Assembly: GCF_002270055.1 (NCBI RefSeq)
Contig: NZ_NIBG01000005.1
Location: forward strand, 158,023-222,022
DNA length: 64,000 nucleotides
Source: Anaeromicrobium sediminis
GTDB lineage: Bacteria > Bacillota > Clostridia > Peptostreptococcales > Thermotaleaceae
Direction: 5' to 3'
A program made the translations under genes and the position numbers. This document shows positions 26,479 through 36,614 of the stretch, one piece after another (the stretch's first letter is position 1; each line of letters starts with the position of its first letter). The notes beneath the pieces were generated by a model that saw nothing but the letters and a program-made list of their open reading frames with translations, had not been told where the DNA came from and did no database searches.

Positions 26479-27654
26479 TTGAAGAAGATAGGTATTATTC
26501 TAATAATATGCCTGTTAATGACAGGCTGTTGGGACAAAACTGAATTGAAGGAAGTAGGCATAGTTACAGCTATGGGAGTAGATTTAGAAGATGATGGACA
26601 AATAACCATGAGTGTACTTATGGTTATTCCCCTAGGTAGTGAGGTGCAGCAATCGACTACCTGGTATGGTAAATCTAAGGGAAAGACTTTAATGGATGCT
26701 AGTAAGAATATAAGGAAGCATACTAGTAAGAAACCAGAATGGTATCATAGTAAACTAGTATTAATAGGAGAAAAATTGGCTAGAAAGGACATGTATAAGG
26801 TTTTAGATTATCTTTCTAGAAATCAACAAATAAGATATTCAAATAATATAATAGTATGTGAAGGTAGGGCAGATGAAGCCTTATCGGCACCTGCTGATTT
26901 AGAGACAAGCTTAGCATCTGAGATTGGTGGCTTAATTGAGAATACATCAGATTATACTAAGGCCTATGTGGAAAAGTTAAAGGATTTTCTACAAAGTATG
27001 GACAGTGAGACTGTGGGAAGTGTATGTGGAAGATTGAGATATTCTCAAGATAGAGAAATAACATTTTCATCAAATAGAGAAACCATAATGAAATTAAATG
27101 ACGAAAAAGACTATAAGTATATAGCCTTAGAAGGGACATCTGTTTTTAAGGGAATGAAATTGGCTGGGTTTCTAAATGATTTAGAAACTAGTGGTTTTTT
27201 GTTTATTACAGGAAAAGCTAAAGGCGGTGGGATTCCTGTGAAAGTAGAAGAAGATCAATATGTATTTTTAGATCATTCAAAACCAGATAGTAAAATAGAA
27301 ATCAATATGGAAGACAATAAAATACAAGCAAATATAAAGGTGGAGTTAGATACTTTAATAGTTGAGACTACAGAAGAATTAAGATTAAAGGATAAAAAGT
27401 TTATCAAAGAAATAGAAGAAATGGCAGCAAAAGAAGTTAGAGAGCGTATGGAAGCCTCTATGAAAAAGGCAAAAGAATTAAATTCTGATATATTTGGAAT
27501 ATCTGAACAAATTCATAAAACATATCCAAAAGTATGGAAAGAAATAAAAGATGATTGGGATAAAATATTTAAAGAAATTCCTATAGAATATGAAGTTAAA
27601 GTGAAAATTAAGGGCTTTAACCTAATAGGAGATAGGATTAAGCAGGTGAAGTAA
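26479..27654 (+). CDS. gerAC: Spore germination receptor lipoprotein GerAC
   Basis: A 391-residue Ger(x)C family lipoprotein. The signal peptide ends in the lipobox LMTGC (Cys about residue 17), followed by WDKTELKEVGIVTAMGVD, the standard start of mature GerC. A TTG start at 26479 is preferred because AGGTGA (26468-26473) is 5 nt before it; a GTG at 26470 overlaps that site. It begins 9 nt after gerAA. Confidence 0.93.
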   Translation: MKKIGIILIICLLMTGCWDKTELKEVGIVTAMGVDLEDDGQITMSVLMVIPLGSEVQQSTTWYGKSKGKTLMDASKNIRKHTSKKPEWYHSKLVLIGEKLARKDMYKVLDYLSRNQQIRYSNNIIVCEGRADEALSAPADLETSLASEIGGLIENTSDYTKAYVEKLKDFLQSMDSETVGSVCGRLRYSQDREITFSSNRETIMKLNDEKDYKYIALEGTSVFKGMKLAGFLNDLETSGFLFITGKAKGGGIPVKVEEDQYVFLDHSKPDSKIEINMEDNKIQANIKVELDTLIVETTEELRLKDKKFIKEIEEMAAKEVRERMEASMKKAKELNSDIFGISEQIHKTYPKVWKEIKDDWDKIFKEIPIEYEVKVKIKGFNLIGDRIKQVK

Positions 27655-27657
27655 AAT

Positions 27658-27885
27658 ATGATATACATAGTAATGTTAATATTTCTTGTGAGTATGGTAA
27701 TATATACAATTTATTGTAGAAAAAATAAACTGAAGAGAGAGATGATTATAGGAAATACTTTCATTATAATCAGTACAATGTATTCCTATTTCTATATGGT
27801 AGGGGAACCCCTACCTGGACCTACAGAAGGTATTAATATGATTTTTGCTAAAATAGTAAATGCCATATACGGAGTAACCCTATAA
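27658..27885 (+). CDS. Two-helix small membrane protein, possible germinant receptor D subunit
   Basis: A 75-residue protein with two hydrophobic helices (about 2-18 and 30-47) separated by a basic loop (CRKNKLKREM), plus a short C-terminal amphipathic part. Small two-helix D subunits are encoded with some Bacillus receptors. Position 3 nt after gerAC and the topology suggest the same here, but sequence similarity is not demonstrated. Confidence 0.65.
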   Translation: MIYIVMLIFLVSMVIYTIYCRKNKLKREMIIGNTFIIISTMYSYFYMVGEPLPGPTEGINMIFAKIVNAIYGVTL

Positions 27886-28006
27886 GACCAAGAATAAAGA
27901 GAATTATAACAAAGTTATAAAAAGGATAAATGTACATGCCCTTTACTCATATAATCATAAAAAATTAATAAATATAAAGAGAAGAATAAAAAAAGGAGTA
28001 ATAGGC

Positions 28007-28744
28007 ATGTATAAAAAAATATTCTACTCTTTAATACTTATAATAATTATTGTTTTATTAATACAAATTAACAACATAATTTTAAACAAAGTGTATGTTG
28101 AAACTTTTTTTGATATGGAAAATAGTAGAGAAATAATATTGAATGGACCTAAAGATAAAAAGGTAGTGGCCCTTACCTTTGATGATGGCCCCCATCCAAG
28201 ATATACCCCTCAAATATTAGATTTATTAGACAAATATGACGCTAAAGCTACTTTTTTTGTAATAGGAAAGCATGTAAAACTATATCCTGAAGTGGTGAAA
28301 AGAGAGGTGATTTCAGGTCACGAAGTGGGAAATCACACTTTTTCACATATTAATATAAGAGCCAATTCTTCTAAGAGAATATGGAAAGAGTTTCAAGAAA
28401 CTCAAGACATAGTATATAAGGTGACAGGGAAAAAACCTACACTTTTTAGGCCACCTTTTGGCTATTATAACAATATGATTAAGAATATGGCATCTCAGGC
28501 TGGATGTGATGTTATCCTGTGGTCTACCCATCAGGATTCAAAGGATTGGAGTAGCCCTGGAGTAGATAAAATAGTAAACACTGTATTGAATAAAACTAGA
28601 AATGGAGATATTATATTACTTCATGATTATGTAGAAGGAAAATGCCATACAATAGAAGCTTTAGAGACTATATTACCGGAATTAAAGAAAAGAGGTTTTA
28701 AGTTTCTGACTATTTCAGAATTATTAAATCTTACAGCAGAATAA
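28007..28744 (+). CDS. Polysaccharide deacetylase (NodB/PdaA-like)
   Basis: A 245-residue enzyme: an N-terminal membrane anchor (about 5-25), then the NodB domain with the metal/catalytic motifs LTFDDGPHPRYT, GNHTFSH, RPPFGYYN, and LLHDYVEG. It removes acetyl or muramoyl-linked acetyl groups from peptidoglycan or another polysaccharide outside the cell. Its place after germination genes suggests a spore-cortex role, but a house-keeping wall function is equally possible. Confidence 0.92.
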   Translation: MYKKIFYSLILIIIIVLLIQINNIILNKVYVETFFDMENSREIILNGPKDKKVVALTFDDGPHPRYTPQILDLLDKYDAKATFFVIGKHVKLYPEVVKREVISGHEVGNHTFSHINIRANSSKRIWKEFQETQDIVYKVTGKKPTLFRPPFGYYNNMIKNMASQAGCDVILWSTHQDSKDWSSPGVDKIVNTVLNKTRNGDIILLHDYVEGKCHTIEALETILPELKKRGFKFLTISELLNLTAE

Positions 28745-28828
28745 AAATATTAAAAAGTTAAAAGGATAATTCTTTTAATTGTAGAATAATATAGTACTTA
28801 GGACCTGTTGGAAACGAAGGGGATAAAT

Positions 28829-29656
28829 ATGAAGAATGATATGTTTTTTTTCTACGAAGGATTCCATCCAATGTTTATAATAGATTATAATAGCTTTAAT
28901 GTGGTAAATATAAATGAAAAAGCTAAAAATCTATGTAATATGGACTTAAGTAAAGTTAATAGAATAGAAGATTTCATTCCATATGTAAATATACATATTA
29001 AAGATAAAATAAAAATAGATTATATCTTGAGGAATAAATATATTTTTCATAGTTGGTTTGATGTTTATTTGAAAAAAATAAATCTAGAAAATAAAGATTA
29101 TATATGGATACAATTAATAGATGTGAGTAGGTATAAAACGAAAGAAGAAGAAGCAAAGTATATTGCTTATCATGATACGGTGACTAACTTGCCAAATAGA
29201 AGGTATATGGACGATTATCTTAAGGTGATTTTTAATAGTGCCATGAGAGAAAATAAAAATATAGGCTTAATGTTTATAGATTTAGATAATTTTAAAAGCA
29301 TTAATGATACATATGGTCATATGGCAGGAGATGAAGCCTTAAAAACCGTAAGTAAACATATAAAAGGAGCCCTAAGAAAAAGTGATTTAATAGCTAGATT
29401 TGGAGGAGATGAATTTCTAGTAATATTAGAAGATATGCCTAAAATTGAAATTGCAAATTCTGTGGCTGAGAGAATAATAGAAGAATTACAGACGCCTATA
29501 ATAGTGAAAGAAAAAAAGATAAAGATAACTTGTAGTATAGGTATTGGAATGTTCCCTGAACACGGAAATGATATGGAGTCCATAATAAATTATGCAGATA
29601 AGGCCATGTATGAAGCTAAAAGATTAGGAAAAAATACATATAAAAAGAATTATTAA
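28829..29656 (+). CDS. PAS-GGDEF diguanylate cyclase
   Basis: A 275-residue cytoplasmic protein: a degenerate PAS-like sensor (about 1-110), a linker, and a GGDEF domain with intact RFGGDEFLVIL and an RKSD inhibitory site five residues upstream. No membrane helix. The ATG at 28829 follows a GAAGGGGA site; a TTG 21 nt upstream is less likely. Confidence 0.92.
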   Translation: MKNDMFFFYEGFHPMFIIDYNSFNVVNINEKAKNLCNMDLSKVNRIEDFIPYVNIHIKDKIKIDYILRNKYIFHSWFDVYLKKINLENKDYIWIQLIDVSRYKTKEEEAKYIAYHDTVTNLPNRRYMDDYLKVIFNSAMRENKNIGLMFIDLDNFKSINDTYGHMAGDEALKTVSKHIKGALRKSDLIARFGGDEFLVILEDMPKIEIANSVAERIIEELQTPIIVKEKKIKITCSIGIGMFPEHGNDMESIINYADKAMYEAKRLGKNTYKKNY

Positions 29657-29690
29657 ATAGCTAAAGTATTTACTTTAGCTATTTTTAAAT
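29657..29690 (+). terminator. Terminator after the PAS-GGDEF gene
   Basis: AATAGCTAAAGTA / TACTTTAGCTATT stem followed by a T-run. Confidence 0.85.
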
Positions 29691-29738
29691 AGTAAGGTAT
29701 AATTAAGATAATAAGATGAAATAGAAAGGAAGTAAAAA

Positions 29739-30899
29739 ATGAATTCTCAGGAGATAGTTAAAAATATAATAGAAAAGGAAGAATTAATACAAGCTATATT
29801 AAGTAATAAAAGAAAAAAGGATGATGACTATAGGAAAGTTAATATAAGACCTATCCTTATAAAGGATGAATTAGTATATCAATTTACCTATGTATATGAT
29901 AATAAAGAAATCCATAAGAATATATCTAAGGATGAAGCCATAGATAAAATGAGTAAGTATATAAATTTAGATTTTAAACAATGTCAAATATATGGGGTAG
30001 AAAATGATTACCAAATATTGATAAGCAAGAAATTTAAAGAAAAAATATTAAAGAAAAAACCAAGTAAAAAATTAGGAAACATAACTCATAATAGAAAGAA
30101 AAAATACATAATAGAAGAAGATGAACCCTGTGACTTTTTAATGTACTTAGGAGTTATGAATAAGGAAGGAATGGTAAAAAGTCAAAAGCGAGATAAATTT
30201 AGACAGATAAATAGATTCTTAGAAATGGTAAGGGATGTGGAAAATAATTTAGATAAGGATAAAGAGTTGAAAATAATAGATTTTGGTTGTGGAAAGTCAT
30301 ACCTAACTTTTGCCTTATATTATTATTTAGTTAAAGTATTAAATCTAAAAGTTAATATTATAGGATTAGACTTAAAAAAAGACGTAGTAGAATACTGCAA
30401 CCAAGTATCTAAAAACTTAGGATACGAACACTTATCTTTTCAAGTGGGAAATATAGGAGAGTTTAATGAGTTTGATCAAGTGGACATAGTAGTTACCCTT
30501 CATGCTTGTGATACGGCCACGGATATGGCTTTATTTAAGGCCATATGCTGGAATAGTGAAATTATATTGTCTGTACCTTGCTGTCAACATGAACTTATGA
30601 ATCAAGTAAAGAGTGAAACTTTAAAACCTATGCTTAAACATGGAATAATAAAAGAGAGATTTAGTTCCTTAGCTACTGATTCAGCCCGTGTAAATCTACT
30701 AGAATTAATAGGATATGATACCCAGATAATAGAGTTTATAGAAACGGAGCATACGCCTAAAAATCTTTTAATAAGGGCAATAAAAGCTAATAACAAAAGG
30801 GAAGAATTATTACAAGAGTACAAGGCCTTTAAGAAATTTTTAAATATAGAGCCATATTTAGAAAAACTATTAGTAGATAGCAATAGGATTAATATTTAG
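29739..30899 (+). CDS. SAM-dependent methyltransferase (Methyltransf_32-like)
   Basis: A 386-residue protein. The C-terminal Rossmann methyltransferase has motif I IIDFGCGKSYLTF (about 178-190), an acidic residue in IIGLDLKK, VVTLHACDTATDMAL, and the SVPCCQHEL block characteristic of this family. The N-terminal about 140 residues are charged and possibly RNA-binding (KRKKDDDYRKVNIRP). An rRNA or tRNA substrate is plausible but not shown. Confidence 0.8.
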   Translation: MNSQEIVKNIIEKEELIQAILSNKRKKDDDYRKVNIRPILIKDELVYQFTYVYDNKEIHKNISKDEAIDKMSKYINLDFKQCQIYGVENDYQILISKKFKEKILKKKPSKKLGNITHNRKKKYIIEEDEPCDFLMYLGVMNKEGMVKSQKRDKFRQINRFLEMVRDVENNLDKDKELKIIDFGCGKSYLTFALYYYLVKVLNLKVNIIGLDLKKDVVEYCNQVSKNLGYEHLSFQVGNIGEFNEFDQVDIVVTLHACDTATDMALFKAICWNSEIILSVPCCQHELMNQVKSETLKPMLKHGIIKERFSSLATDSARVNLLELIGYDTQIIEFIETEHTPKNLLIRAIKANNKREELLQEYKAFKKFLNIEPYLEKLLVDSNRINI

Positions 30900-30910
30900 G
30901 GGGAATAAAC

Positions 30911-31411
30911 ATGAATGAAATTAAGAAAGTTGATTTTGATACAAAGGATAAGTTCTACAATTACTTAAATATAAAGTTAATGGGTCTAGTTTCATCAGAA
31001 GAAGACGTATTAGCTAATCTTTCTAATGCCAGTGCCTTTTTTAATTTATTATTGGATAATATAAACTGGGTAGGATTTTATCTTTATAAAAATGATGAAC
31101 TAGTATTGGGACCCTTTCAAGGAAAGCCAGCATGTACCCATATAGAAATGGGAAAGGGTGTATGTGGTACGACAGCTAAAAGTCTAGAAACTCAATTAGT
31201 ACCAGATGTACATGAATTTCCTGGCCACATAGCTTGTGATAGTGCATCCCAATCTGAAATAGTCATACCTCTAGTTCAAAATGGAAAACTAGTAGGAGTA
31301 CTAGACATTGATAGTCCTATAAAAAACAGATTTGATGAAGAAGATCAGATAGGTCTTGAGAAAGCTGTTGAAACATTGAATAAATATGTGAATATTTCAC
31401 AAATTTTATAA
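30911..31411 (+). CDS. msrC: Free methionine-R-sulfoxide reductase (GAF domain)
   Basis: A 166-residue GAF-domain reductase of free Met-(R)-sulfoxide. The three active-site cysteine regions are KPACTHIEM, GKGVCGTTA and FPGHIACDSAS, and the C-terminal VGVLDIDSP is typical. It lies 11 nt after the methyltransferase and so is probably co-transcribed. It ends at a GGACGG-type terminator. Confidence 0.93.
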   Translation: MNEIKKVDFDTKDKFYNYLNIKLMGLVSSEEDVLANLSNASAFFNLLLDNINWVGFYLYKNDELVLGPFQGKPACTHIEMGKGVCGTTAKSLETQLVPDVHEFPGHIACDSASQSEIVIPLVQNGKLVGVLDIDSPIKNRFDEEDQIGLEKAVETLNKYVNISQIL

Positions 31412-31424
31412 ACTTATCAACAAC

Positions 31425-31454
31425 AAAAGGACGGCCAAAGCCGTCCTTTTTATT
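31425..31454 (+). terminator. Terminator after msrC, GGACGG stem
   Basis: AAAAGGACGGC / GCCGTCCTTTT with a 4-nt loop and a T-run. Confidence 0.9.
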
Positions 31455-31472
31455 TATCAATATAAAACTATA

Positions 31473-31643
31473 TTACCTACAAGTTGAAATGAATCAAAAA
31501 TTTTTCAGCAGGTGGAACATGAGAACATCCTATGCTGCAAATAATTGTGAACCTTCTATGGTAACTATCACATATAAACTTTAGAATCTGATAGTGACTT
31601 ACCTGTGAAACGTTTTGATTTATTGAAATGCAGTAGGTTCACA
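31473..31643 (-). repeat. Interspersed element A, copy 3 (reverse orientation)
   Basis: Read on the minus strand it matches copies 1 and 2: ends CCTAC/GTAGG, GTGACTTACCTGTGAAACG versus TTTTTCAGCAGGT, and the AAGTCACTATCA and ATGTTCCACCTGCTG blocks. It lies between the convergent msrC and tyrS genes. Confidence 0.8.
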
Positions 31644-31662
31644 AAACTCCTGATTAAATGAA

Positions 31663-32892
31663 TTATCCATTAAGTTTAACTTGATGATAAGTTTTCTTAC
31701 CCTTCTTAATCATTAACTCATTATCTTTAAAGTCATTTAAAGTAACTTCGTATTTAAAGTCTGTAACCTTTTCTCCATTTAGAGATACTCCACCTTGTTT
31801 TACTAAACGTCTAGCTTCGCTAACAGAAGGAGTAAGGGATAAATCACAAAGTAATTTAAGTAGTCCAATCCCTTCTGTGAATTCAGAAGAACTCATTTCT
31901 GTAGAAGGAACATTGGCACTAGCAGGTCCCTTTCCAAATAAAGCCTTAGTAGCTTCTAATGACTTAGTAGCATTTTCTTCACCATGAACTAACTTAGTTA
32001 CCTCAAATGCTAATATTTCTTTAGCCTTATTGATTTCTGCTCCTTCAAGTGCAGATAATCTTCTAACTTCATCCATAGGTAAGAATGTTAATAGAGCTAA
32101 ACATCTTTCCACATCAGCATCAGCCACATTTCTCCAGTATTGGAAGAACTCATAAGGAGAAGTCTTTTCTGGATCTAACCAAAGGGCACCCTTTTCTGTT
32201 TTACCCATCTTCTTACCTTCACTAGTAGTAAGTAGAGTAAAGGTCATACCAAAGGCTGGTTTACTAGATTTTCTTCTAATTAAGTTAGAACCAGCGATAA
32301 TATTAGACCATTGATCATCCCCACCCATTTGCATCTTACAACCATATTTTTCATTTAATACATAAAAGTCATATGCTTGCATTATCATGTAGTTAAATTC
32401 TAAGAAGGATAATCCCTTTTCCATACGAGATTTAAAGCACTCTGCACCTAGCATTCTATTAACAGAGAAATTAGCTCCCACTTCTCTTAAGAATTCTAAA
32501 TAATTTAAATTCCTTAGCCAATTTGCATTATTAACCATTATTGCTTTGTCATCAGTAAAATCTATGAATCTAGATAATTGTTTTTTAAAATTTTCAGCAT
32601 TAGCGTCAATATCTTCTACTGTAAGCATCTTTCTCATATCAGTTTTTCCAGAAGGGTCTCCTACCATTGTAGTTCCTCCACCTAGTAAAACAATAGGTCT
32701 ATGACCTGCCTTTTGCATGTGCATCATAGTCATTGCTTGTAAAAAGTGTCCCACATGTAAGCTATCTGCAGTAGGATCAAAACCAATATAGAAAGTAACA
32801 GATTCCTTACCTAAAAGTTCTCTGATTTCATTTTCGTGAGTTGTTTGTTGTATAAATCCTCTTTCTTTAAGAGTATCAAATACATTAGCCAT
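31663..32892 (-). CDS. tyrS: Tyrosyl-tRNA synthetase
   Basis: A 409-residue class I synthetase of the TyrRS TyrS1 type: [20 protein letters not shown] (HIGH region), GGDDQWSNI, the KMGKTEKG signature (KMSKS equivalent) and a C-terminal S4 RNA-binding domain (about 345-409, [19 protein letters not shown]). The ATG at 32892 follows AAGGAAGTG; a longer 5' extension without a site is rejected. A T-box leader lies upstream. Confidence 0.97.
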   Translation of the reverse strand: MANVFDTLKERGFIQQTTHENEIRELLGKESVTFYIGFDPTADSLHVGHFLQAMTMMHMQKAGHRPIVLLGGGTTMVGDPSGKTDMRKMLTVEDIDANAENFKKQLSRFIDFTDDKAIMVNNANWLRNLNYLEFLREVGANFSVNRMLGAECFKSRMEKGLSFLEFNYMIMQAYDFYVLNEKYGCKMQMGGDDQWSNIIAGSNLIRRKSSKPAFGMTFTLLTTSEGKKMGKTEKGALWLDPEKTSPYEFFQYWRNVADADVERCLALLTFLPMDEVRRLSALEGAEINKAKEILAFEVTKLVHGEENATKSLEATKALFGKGPASANVPSTEMSSSEFTEGIGLLKLLCDLSLTPSVSEARRLVKQGGVSLNGEKVTDFKYEVTLNDFKDNELMIKKGKKTYHQVKLNG

Positions 32893-32981
32893 TAACTTCA
32901 CTTCCTTTCGTAAAATTTTTAAATATTTAAATGGTAGACTGTTATTGGATATAAATAACTGTCTACAACTATTACTCAAAT

Positions 32982-33195
32982 AAAAAAAGGGCCTTCTCGT
33001 CTTTTAAGGACGAGAGGACCCGTGGTACCACCTTAATTTGCATAAAGCCTCATATCCACTATAACGGGTGGGAACCGTCAAACTTTAATTTGAAACTCAG
33101 ACAGGTGTAATTCGTATATCATGTTCTATAGATTTTTCACCAACCAATCTACTCTCTGAATTGTAACCATGATAACTTAATAGTCAATCTTCAAT
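32982..33195 (-). ncRNA. T-box leader of tyrS with terminator
   Basis: On the minus strand the leader has a Stem I region (GATTGGTTGGTGAAAAATC distal part), a specifier region containing TAC (Tyr), the T-box sequence AGGTGGTACCACG (33033-33021) and a terminator, GGTCCTCTCGTCC / GACGAGAAGGCCC, ending in T7 at about 32982. Uncharged tRNA-Tyr should relieve termination. The adjoining stretch to 33458 holds only promoter-like A/T-rich DNA for tyrS and the divergent transporter. Confidence 0.95.
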
Positions 33196-33458
33196 GTTTT
33201 TGTCATTATTATTTTATCCTATATTACCATATATTTATGCAATATGACAAGATTTTGTTTAAGGCATAATCAAAATTACTTTGAAATAGGGCTAGTTTAT
33301 TTTTCTCTTATACCTAAAAAGGATAATATGAATAATAAATAAGTAAAGTGAAAAACCTAAATATAAGAAAATCATTGAAAAACTTAGTAAAAACCTTTAA
33401 AATAGATAAGTCAGTTGGCAATATTTTCACATTAAAAAAACTATGGGGAGTTAAAAAT

Positions 33459-33935
33459 ATGAAAAATAAGACTAGACTTTTAGTACATAGTGCTATAATC
33501 GGAGCCATATACGTGGTACTTACTATAATATTTGCTCCAATAAGTTATGGTCCTGTGCAGGTAAGAATTTCAGAGGCCTTAACCGTATTACCTTTTTTTA
33601 CACCAGCAGCCATTCCAGGACTATTTGTAGGCTGTGTAATTGCTAATATATATGGTGGTGGAGGCATGGTTGATATAGTATTTGGTAGTTTAGCAACCTT
33701 ATTTGCAGCCTTTGTATCATATAAAATGCCTAAAAAAATATTAGTTCCATTACCGCCTGTACTCATAAATGCAGTTGCAGTAGGTTTTATATTAAACTAT
33801 TTATTTAACCTTCCATTTTTTATAAGTGCCCTATGGGTAGGGTTAGGTCAAATAGTAGCATGCTATGGACTAGGTTATCCACTAATGATGGTTTTAGAAA
33901 GATACAAGGATAGAATATTTAAAAACGGTATATAG
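33459..33935 (+). CDS. queT: QueT family transporter (ECF-type substrate component)
   Basis: A 158-residue membrane protein with about five helices. The conserved YGPVQVRISEALTVLPFF and NIYGGGGMVDIVFGS regions identify the QueT family, thought to take up queuosine precursors (preQ0/preQ1) with an ECF energising module. The ATG at 33459 with GGGGAG 9 nt upstream is used rather than a start 111 nt earlier. No convincing preQ1 riboswitch was found upstream. Confidence 0.85.
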   Translation: MKNKTRLLVHSAIIGAIYVVLTIIFAPISYGPVQVRISEALTVLPFFTPAAIPGLFVGCVIANIYGGGGMVDIVFGSLATLFAAFVSYKMPKKILVPLPPVLINAVAVGFILNYLFNLPFFISALWVGLGQIVACYGLGYPLMMVLERYKDRIFKNGI

Positions 33936-33940
33936 ACAAG

Positions 33941-33988
33941 AAAAAACATGTGATAAAGACAAAAAATCTTTATCACATGTTTTTTTTG
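33941..33988 (+). terminator. Terminator after queT
   Basis: A long perfect stem, AAAAAACATGTGATAAAGA / TCTTTATCACATGTTTTTT, followed by T's. Confidence 0.9.
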
Positions 33989-34061
33989 TATGTTAAAAGA
34001 AGAACGGAAGGAAAATTAAGAAAAATGTAGAAAATTATGATAATGGAGAGGAGGAGTTTTT

Positions 34062-35819
34062 ATGAAGAAATTTAAATTTAAAAAGAAGATAAATAAAATA
34101 AAGAAAAAAAGAGAAAAAAATAATGTGTGGAGTAATTTAAGTATAGGTAAAAAATATGGAGTGGCTAATATAACTATTATAATTTTATTTTTAATATCTA
34201 CCATAATAACGGTAAATTCCATAAAAACCATAGAAAGAAATATGAATAAATTAGAGAACATTGATAGGCAAGTTATTATGTACAATAAGATGAGTGATGG
34301 GTTTACTAAAAAGTTGTATCATATATCAGAATTTATATATTTTCAAAGTACAGGGTATATTAATGACTATGAGAGATCTAAGGAAGAATTAGATAATCTT
34401 ATTAAAGAATTAGATCCATTAATTAAAGGTGAAAACCTACCCTTTTTATATGAGCAAGTTAAATTAAAAGATAAGGGCATAGACGAGGAATTCAATTCAA
34501 ATATAATCAAGGGTGTAAAAGACAGAAATGATTTATTAGTATTAAATGCAAAGATAGCTCTCCAATCTAAAAGGAAATCTGCCATAGCTTTACTAAAGGA
34601 GATGAGTAAAGAATTAGATATGGAGAGGGAAAAGGCTAACAAATCTGTAGAGATTAGCATGACAAAGGCTGTCTATTCTTTAGGAATATCTATTACAGCA
34701 TGCATAATTCTTGGAATTATATTGATGTATCTTATATCTAGAAATATTAATAAAAACTTAAATAGAGTAGTAGATGTTAGTAAACGTGTGGCCAATGGAG
34801 ACTTATCTGGTGAGAAAATAGAATATAAGGGAAGAGATGAGATTGGACAATTGGCTTTAGTTACTAATACTATGACAGATAATTTAAGGGAAATAATAAA
34901 AGAGATAATAAATACTTCTGATAAAGTAAAAAACGAAACTTTAGAATTTGTTCAAATTACGGGGGAAATAAATAGGGGTAGTACCCAAATTGCATCTACT
35001 ATGGACGAACTGGCTAATGGAGCTGAAAATCAAGCTAATTCATCTGTAAACATATTAAATTCTATTAATGAATTAGAAAATTTAATAGATGAATCTGTAA
35101 ATTATTCAGAAAAAGTAAAACACAGTTCTGAAGAAGTAAAAGACGTATCAGATATGGGAAATAATTTAATAATAGATTCTGTAAAGCAAATGGATAATAT
35201 TAATGAAGTAGTAAGAGAACTTGGAAATAAGGTCCAAACATTAGATAGTAAATCAAAAAATATATCAAAACTAATTGGTGTTATAAATGACATATCAAGT
35301 CAAACTAATTTATTAGCTTTAAATGCAGCAATAGAAGCAGCTCGTGCAGGAGAAGCAGGTAGGGGATTTGCCGTAGTTGCAGAAGAAATTAGAAAATTAG
35401 CAGTACAAGTTAATAATTCCACGTCAGAGATAACTAGTATAGTCTCAGATATACAACAGGAATCTAATTATATGATAAAGTCATTAAATGAAAGTTATAA
35501 ACAAGTAGAAATTGGTTCCAATCAAATTAAAGATACGGAAAAGGCATTCATAAAGATAAATAAAGAAGTGAATTCCATATATGGACAGATAGAACAAATG
35601 AGTGGCAATTTAACTACTATTAAAGAATATAGTTCTAATATAAATAATACTATAGAAGAGGTAAGTGCCATAGCCCAGGAAAATTCAGCATCTGTAGAAG
35701 AAACGGCTACTTTAGTAGAAGAAGAAAATCTATTAGTAAAAAATTTAAATGACAAAAATAGAATAATAAAAGAAGCAACGGAGAATTTAAAAGATATTGT
35801 AAATAAGTTTACTATTTAA
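34062..35819 (+). CDS. Methyl-accepting chemotaxis protein
   Basis: A 585-residue receptor: strongly basic N-terminal tail, TM1 about 32-52, an outer domain of about 150 helical residues, TM2 about 204-226, HAMP, and a cytoplasmic signalling domain with the hairpin tip [20 protein letters not shown] (Q/E methylation regions on both sides). A strong GGAGG precedes it. No ligand can be inferred. Confidence 0.95.
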   Translation: MKKFKFKKKINKIKKKREKNNVWSNLSIGKKYGVANITIIILFLISTIITVNSIKTIERNMNKLENIDRQVIMYNKMSDGFTKKLYHISEFIYFQSTGYINDYERSKEELDNLIKELDPLIKGENLPFLYEQVKLKDKGIDEEFNSNIIKGVKDRNDLLVLNAKIALQSKRKSAIALLKEMSKELDMEREKANKSVEISMTKAVYSLGISITACIILGIILMYLISRNINKNLNRVVDVSKRVANGDLSGEKIEYKGRDEIGQLALVTNTMTDNLREIIKEIINTSDKVKNETLEFVQITGEINRGSTQIASTMDELANGAENQANSSVNILNSINELENLIDESVNYSEKVKHSSEEVKDVSDMGNNLIIDSVKQMDNINEVVRELGNKVQTLDSKSKNISKLIGVINDISSQTNLLALNAAIEAARAGEAGRGFAVVAEEIRKLAVQVNNSTSEITSIVSDIQQESNYMIKSLNESYKQVEIGSNQIKDTEKAFIKINKEVNSIYGQIEQMSGNLTTIKEYSSNINNTIEEVSAIAQENSASVEETATLVEEENLLVKNLNDKNRIIKEATENLKDIVNKFTI

Positions 35820-35882
35820 GATTAGTTTAAGTTTTGTATGATAAAATAAAATCATTAAGTATCAGAACAGGAGGTTCATAAA

Positions 35883-36569
35883 ATGGAGTATAAAATATTG
35901 CATAAGGGTGCATACCCATTAGTAGAAGTAAATTTAGGTCGAGGTGAAAGATTAAAGGCTGAATCTGGTGCCATGGTTGCCATGTCAAATACTATTGATG
36001 TGGACGGAAAAATGGAAGGTGGACTTATGGCAGGTCTTGGAAGATTACTAGCTGGAGAAAAGTTTTTCTTCCAAACATTAAATGCATCTCGTGGAGATGG
36101 AACCGTATTATTAGCTCCATCTAGTACGGGTGATATAGTAGATATTACTTTAGACGGAAGTCATGGTATGTGTGTTCAAAAGGATGGATTTTTAGCAGGA
36201 CAAGAAGGTATAGAAGTATCAACAAACATGCAGAATTTAGCTAAAGGAATATTTTCTGGAGAAGGCTTTTTCATATTAAAGATAAGTGGTAAAGGTCATT
36301 TATTCTTAAATTCTTTTGGAGCAATCCATGAGTTGAATTTACAACCAGGAGAAGAAATGATAGTAGATAACAGCCACTTAGTAGCATGGGCAGATTATAT
36401 GGACTATACTATAGAGAAGGCTTCAAAGGGATGGATATCAAGTTTCACATCTGGAGAAGGACTAGTATGTAAATTTAGGGGACCTGGAAAAGTATATATT
36501 CAAAGTAGAAATCCAGGATCATTTGGAACTTGGTTAAAGCCATATATTCCAATGCCAAGTGGTAAGTAG
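35883..36569 (+). CDS. AIM24 / TIGR00266 family protein
   Basis: A 228-residue beta-rich protein with the family pattern: MEYKILHKGAYPLVEVNLGRGE at the start, AESGAMVAMS, an internal GEGFFILKISGKGHLFLNSFG, and the closing GPGKVYIQSRNPGSFGTWL. The molecular function of the family is unknown. Single gene with its own terminator. Confidence 0.85.
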   Translation: MEYKILHKGAYPLVEVNLGRGERLKAESGAMVAMSNTIDVDGKMEGGLMAGLGRLLAGEKFFFQTLNASRGDGTVLLAPSSTGDIVDITLDGSHGMCVQKDGFLAGQEGIEVSTNMQNLAKGIFSGEGFFILKISGKGHLFLNSFGAIHELNLQPGEEMIVDNSHLVAWADYMDYTIEKASKGWISSFTSGEGLVCKFRGPGKVYIQSRNPGSFGTWLKPYIPMPSGK

Positions 36570-36581
36570 AAATTAACTAAT

Positions 36582-36610
36582 AAAGGGACGGTAATAACCG
36601 TCCCTTTTTA
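36582..36610. terminator. Bidirectional terminator, GGGACGGT stem
   Basis: AAAGGGACGGT / ACCGTCCCTTT with loop AATA and T-run, between convergent AIM24 and hydG. Confidence 0.88.
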
Positions 36611-36614
36611 ATAT

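Noticed and set aside
33313-33458. preQ1 riboswitch before queT
   Set aside because: Only an A-rich AAAAAACTA segment is present; the GAGGTT...CCCTC stem of the class I aptamer is absent.
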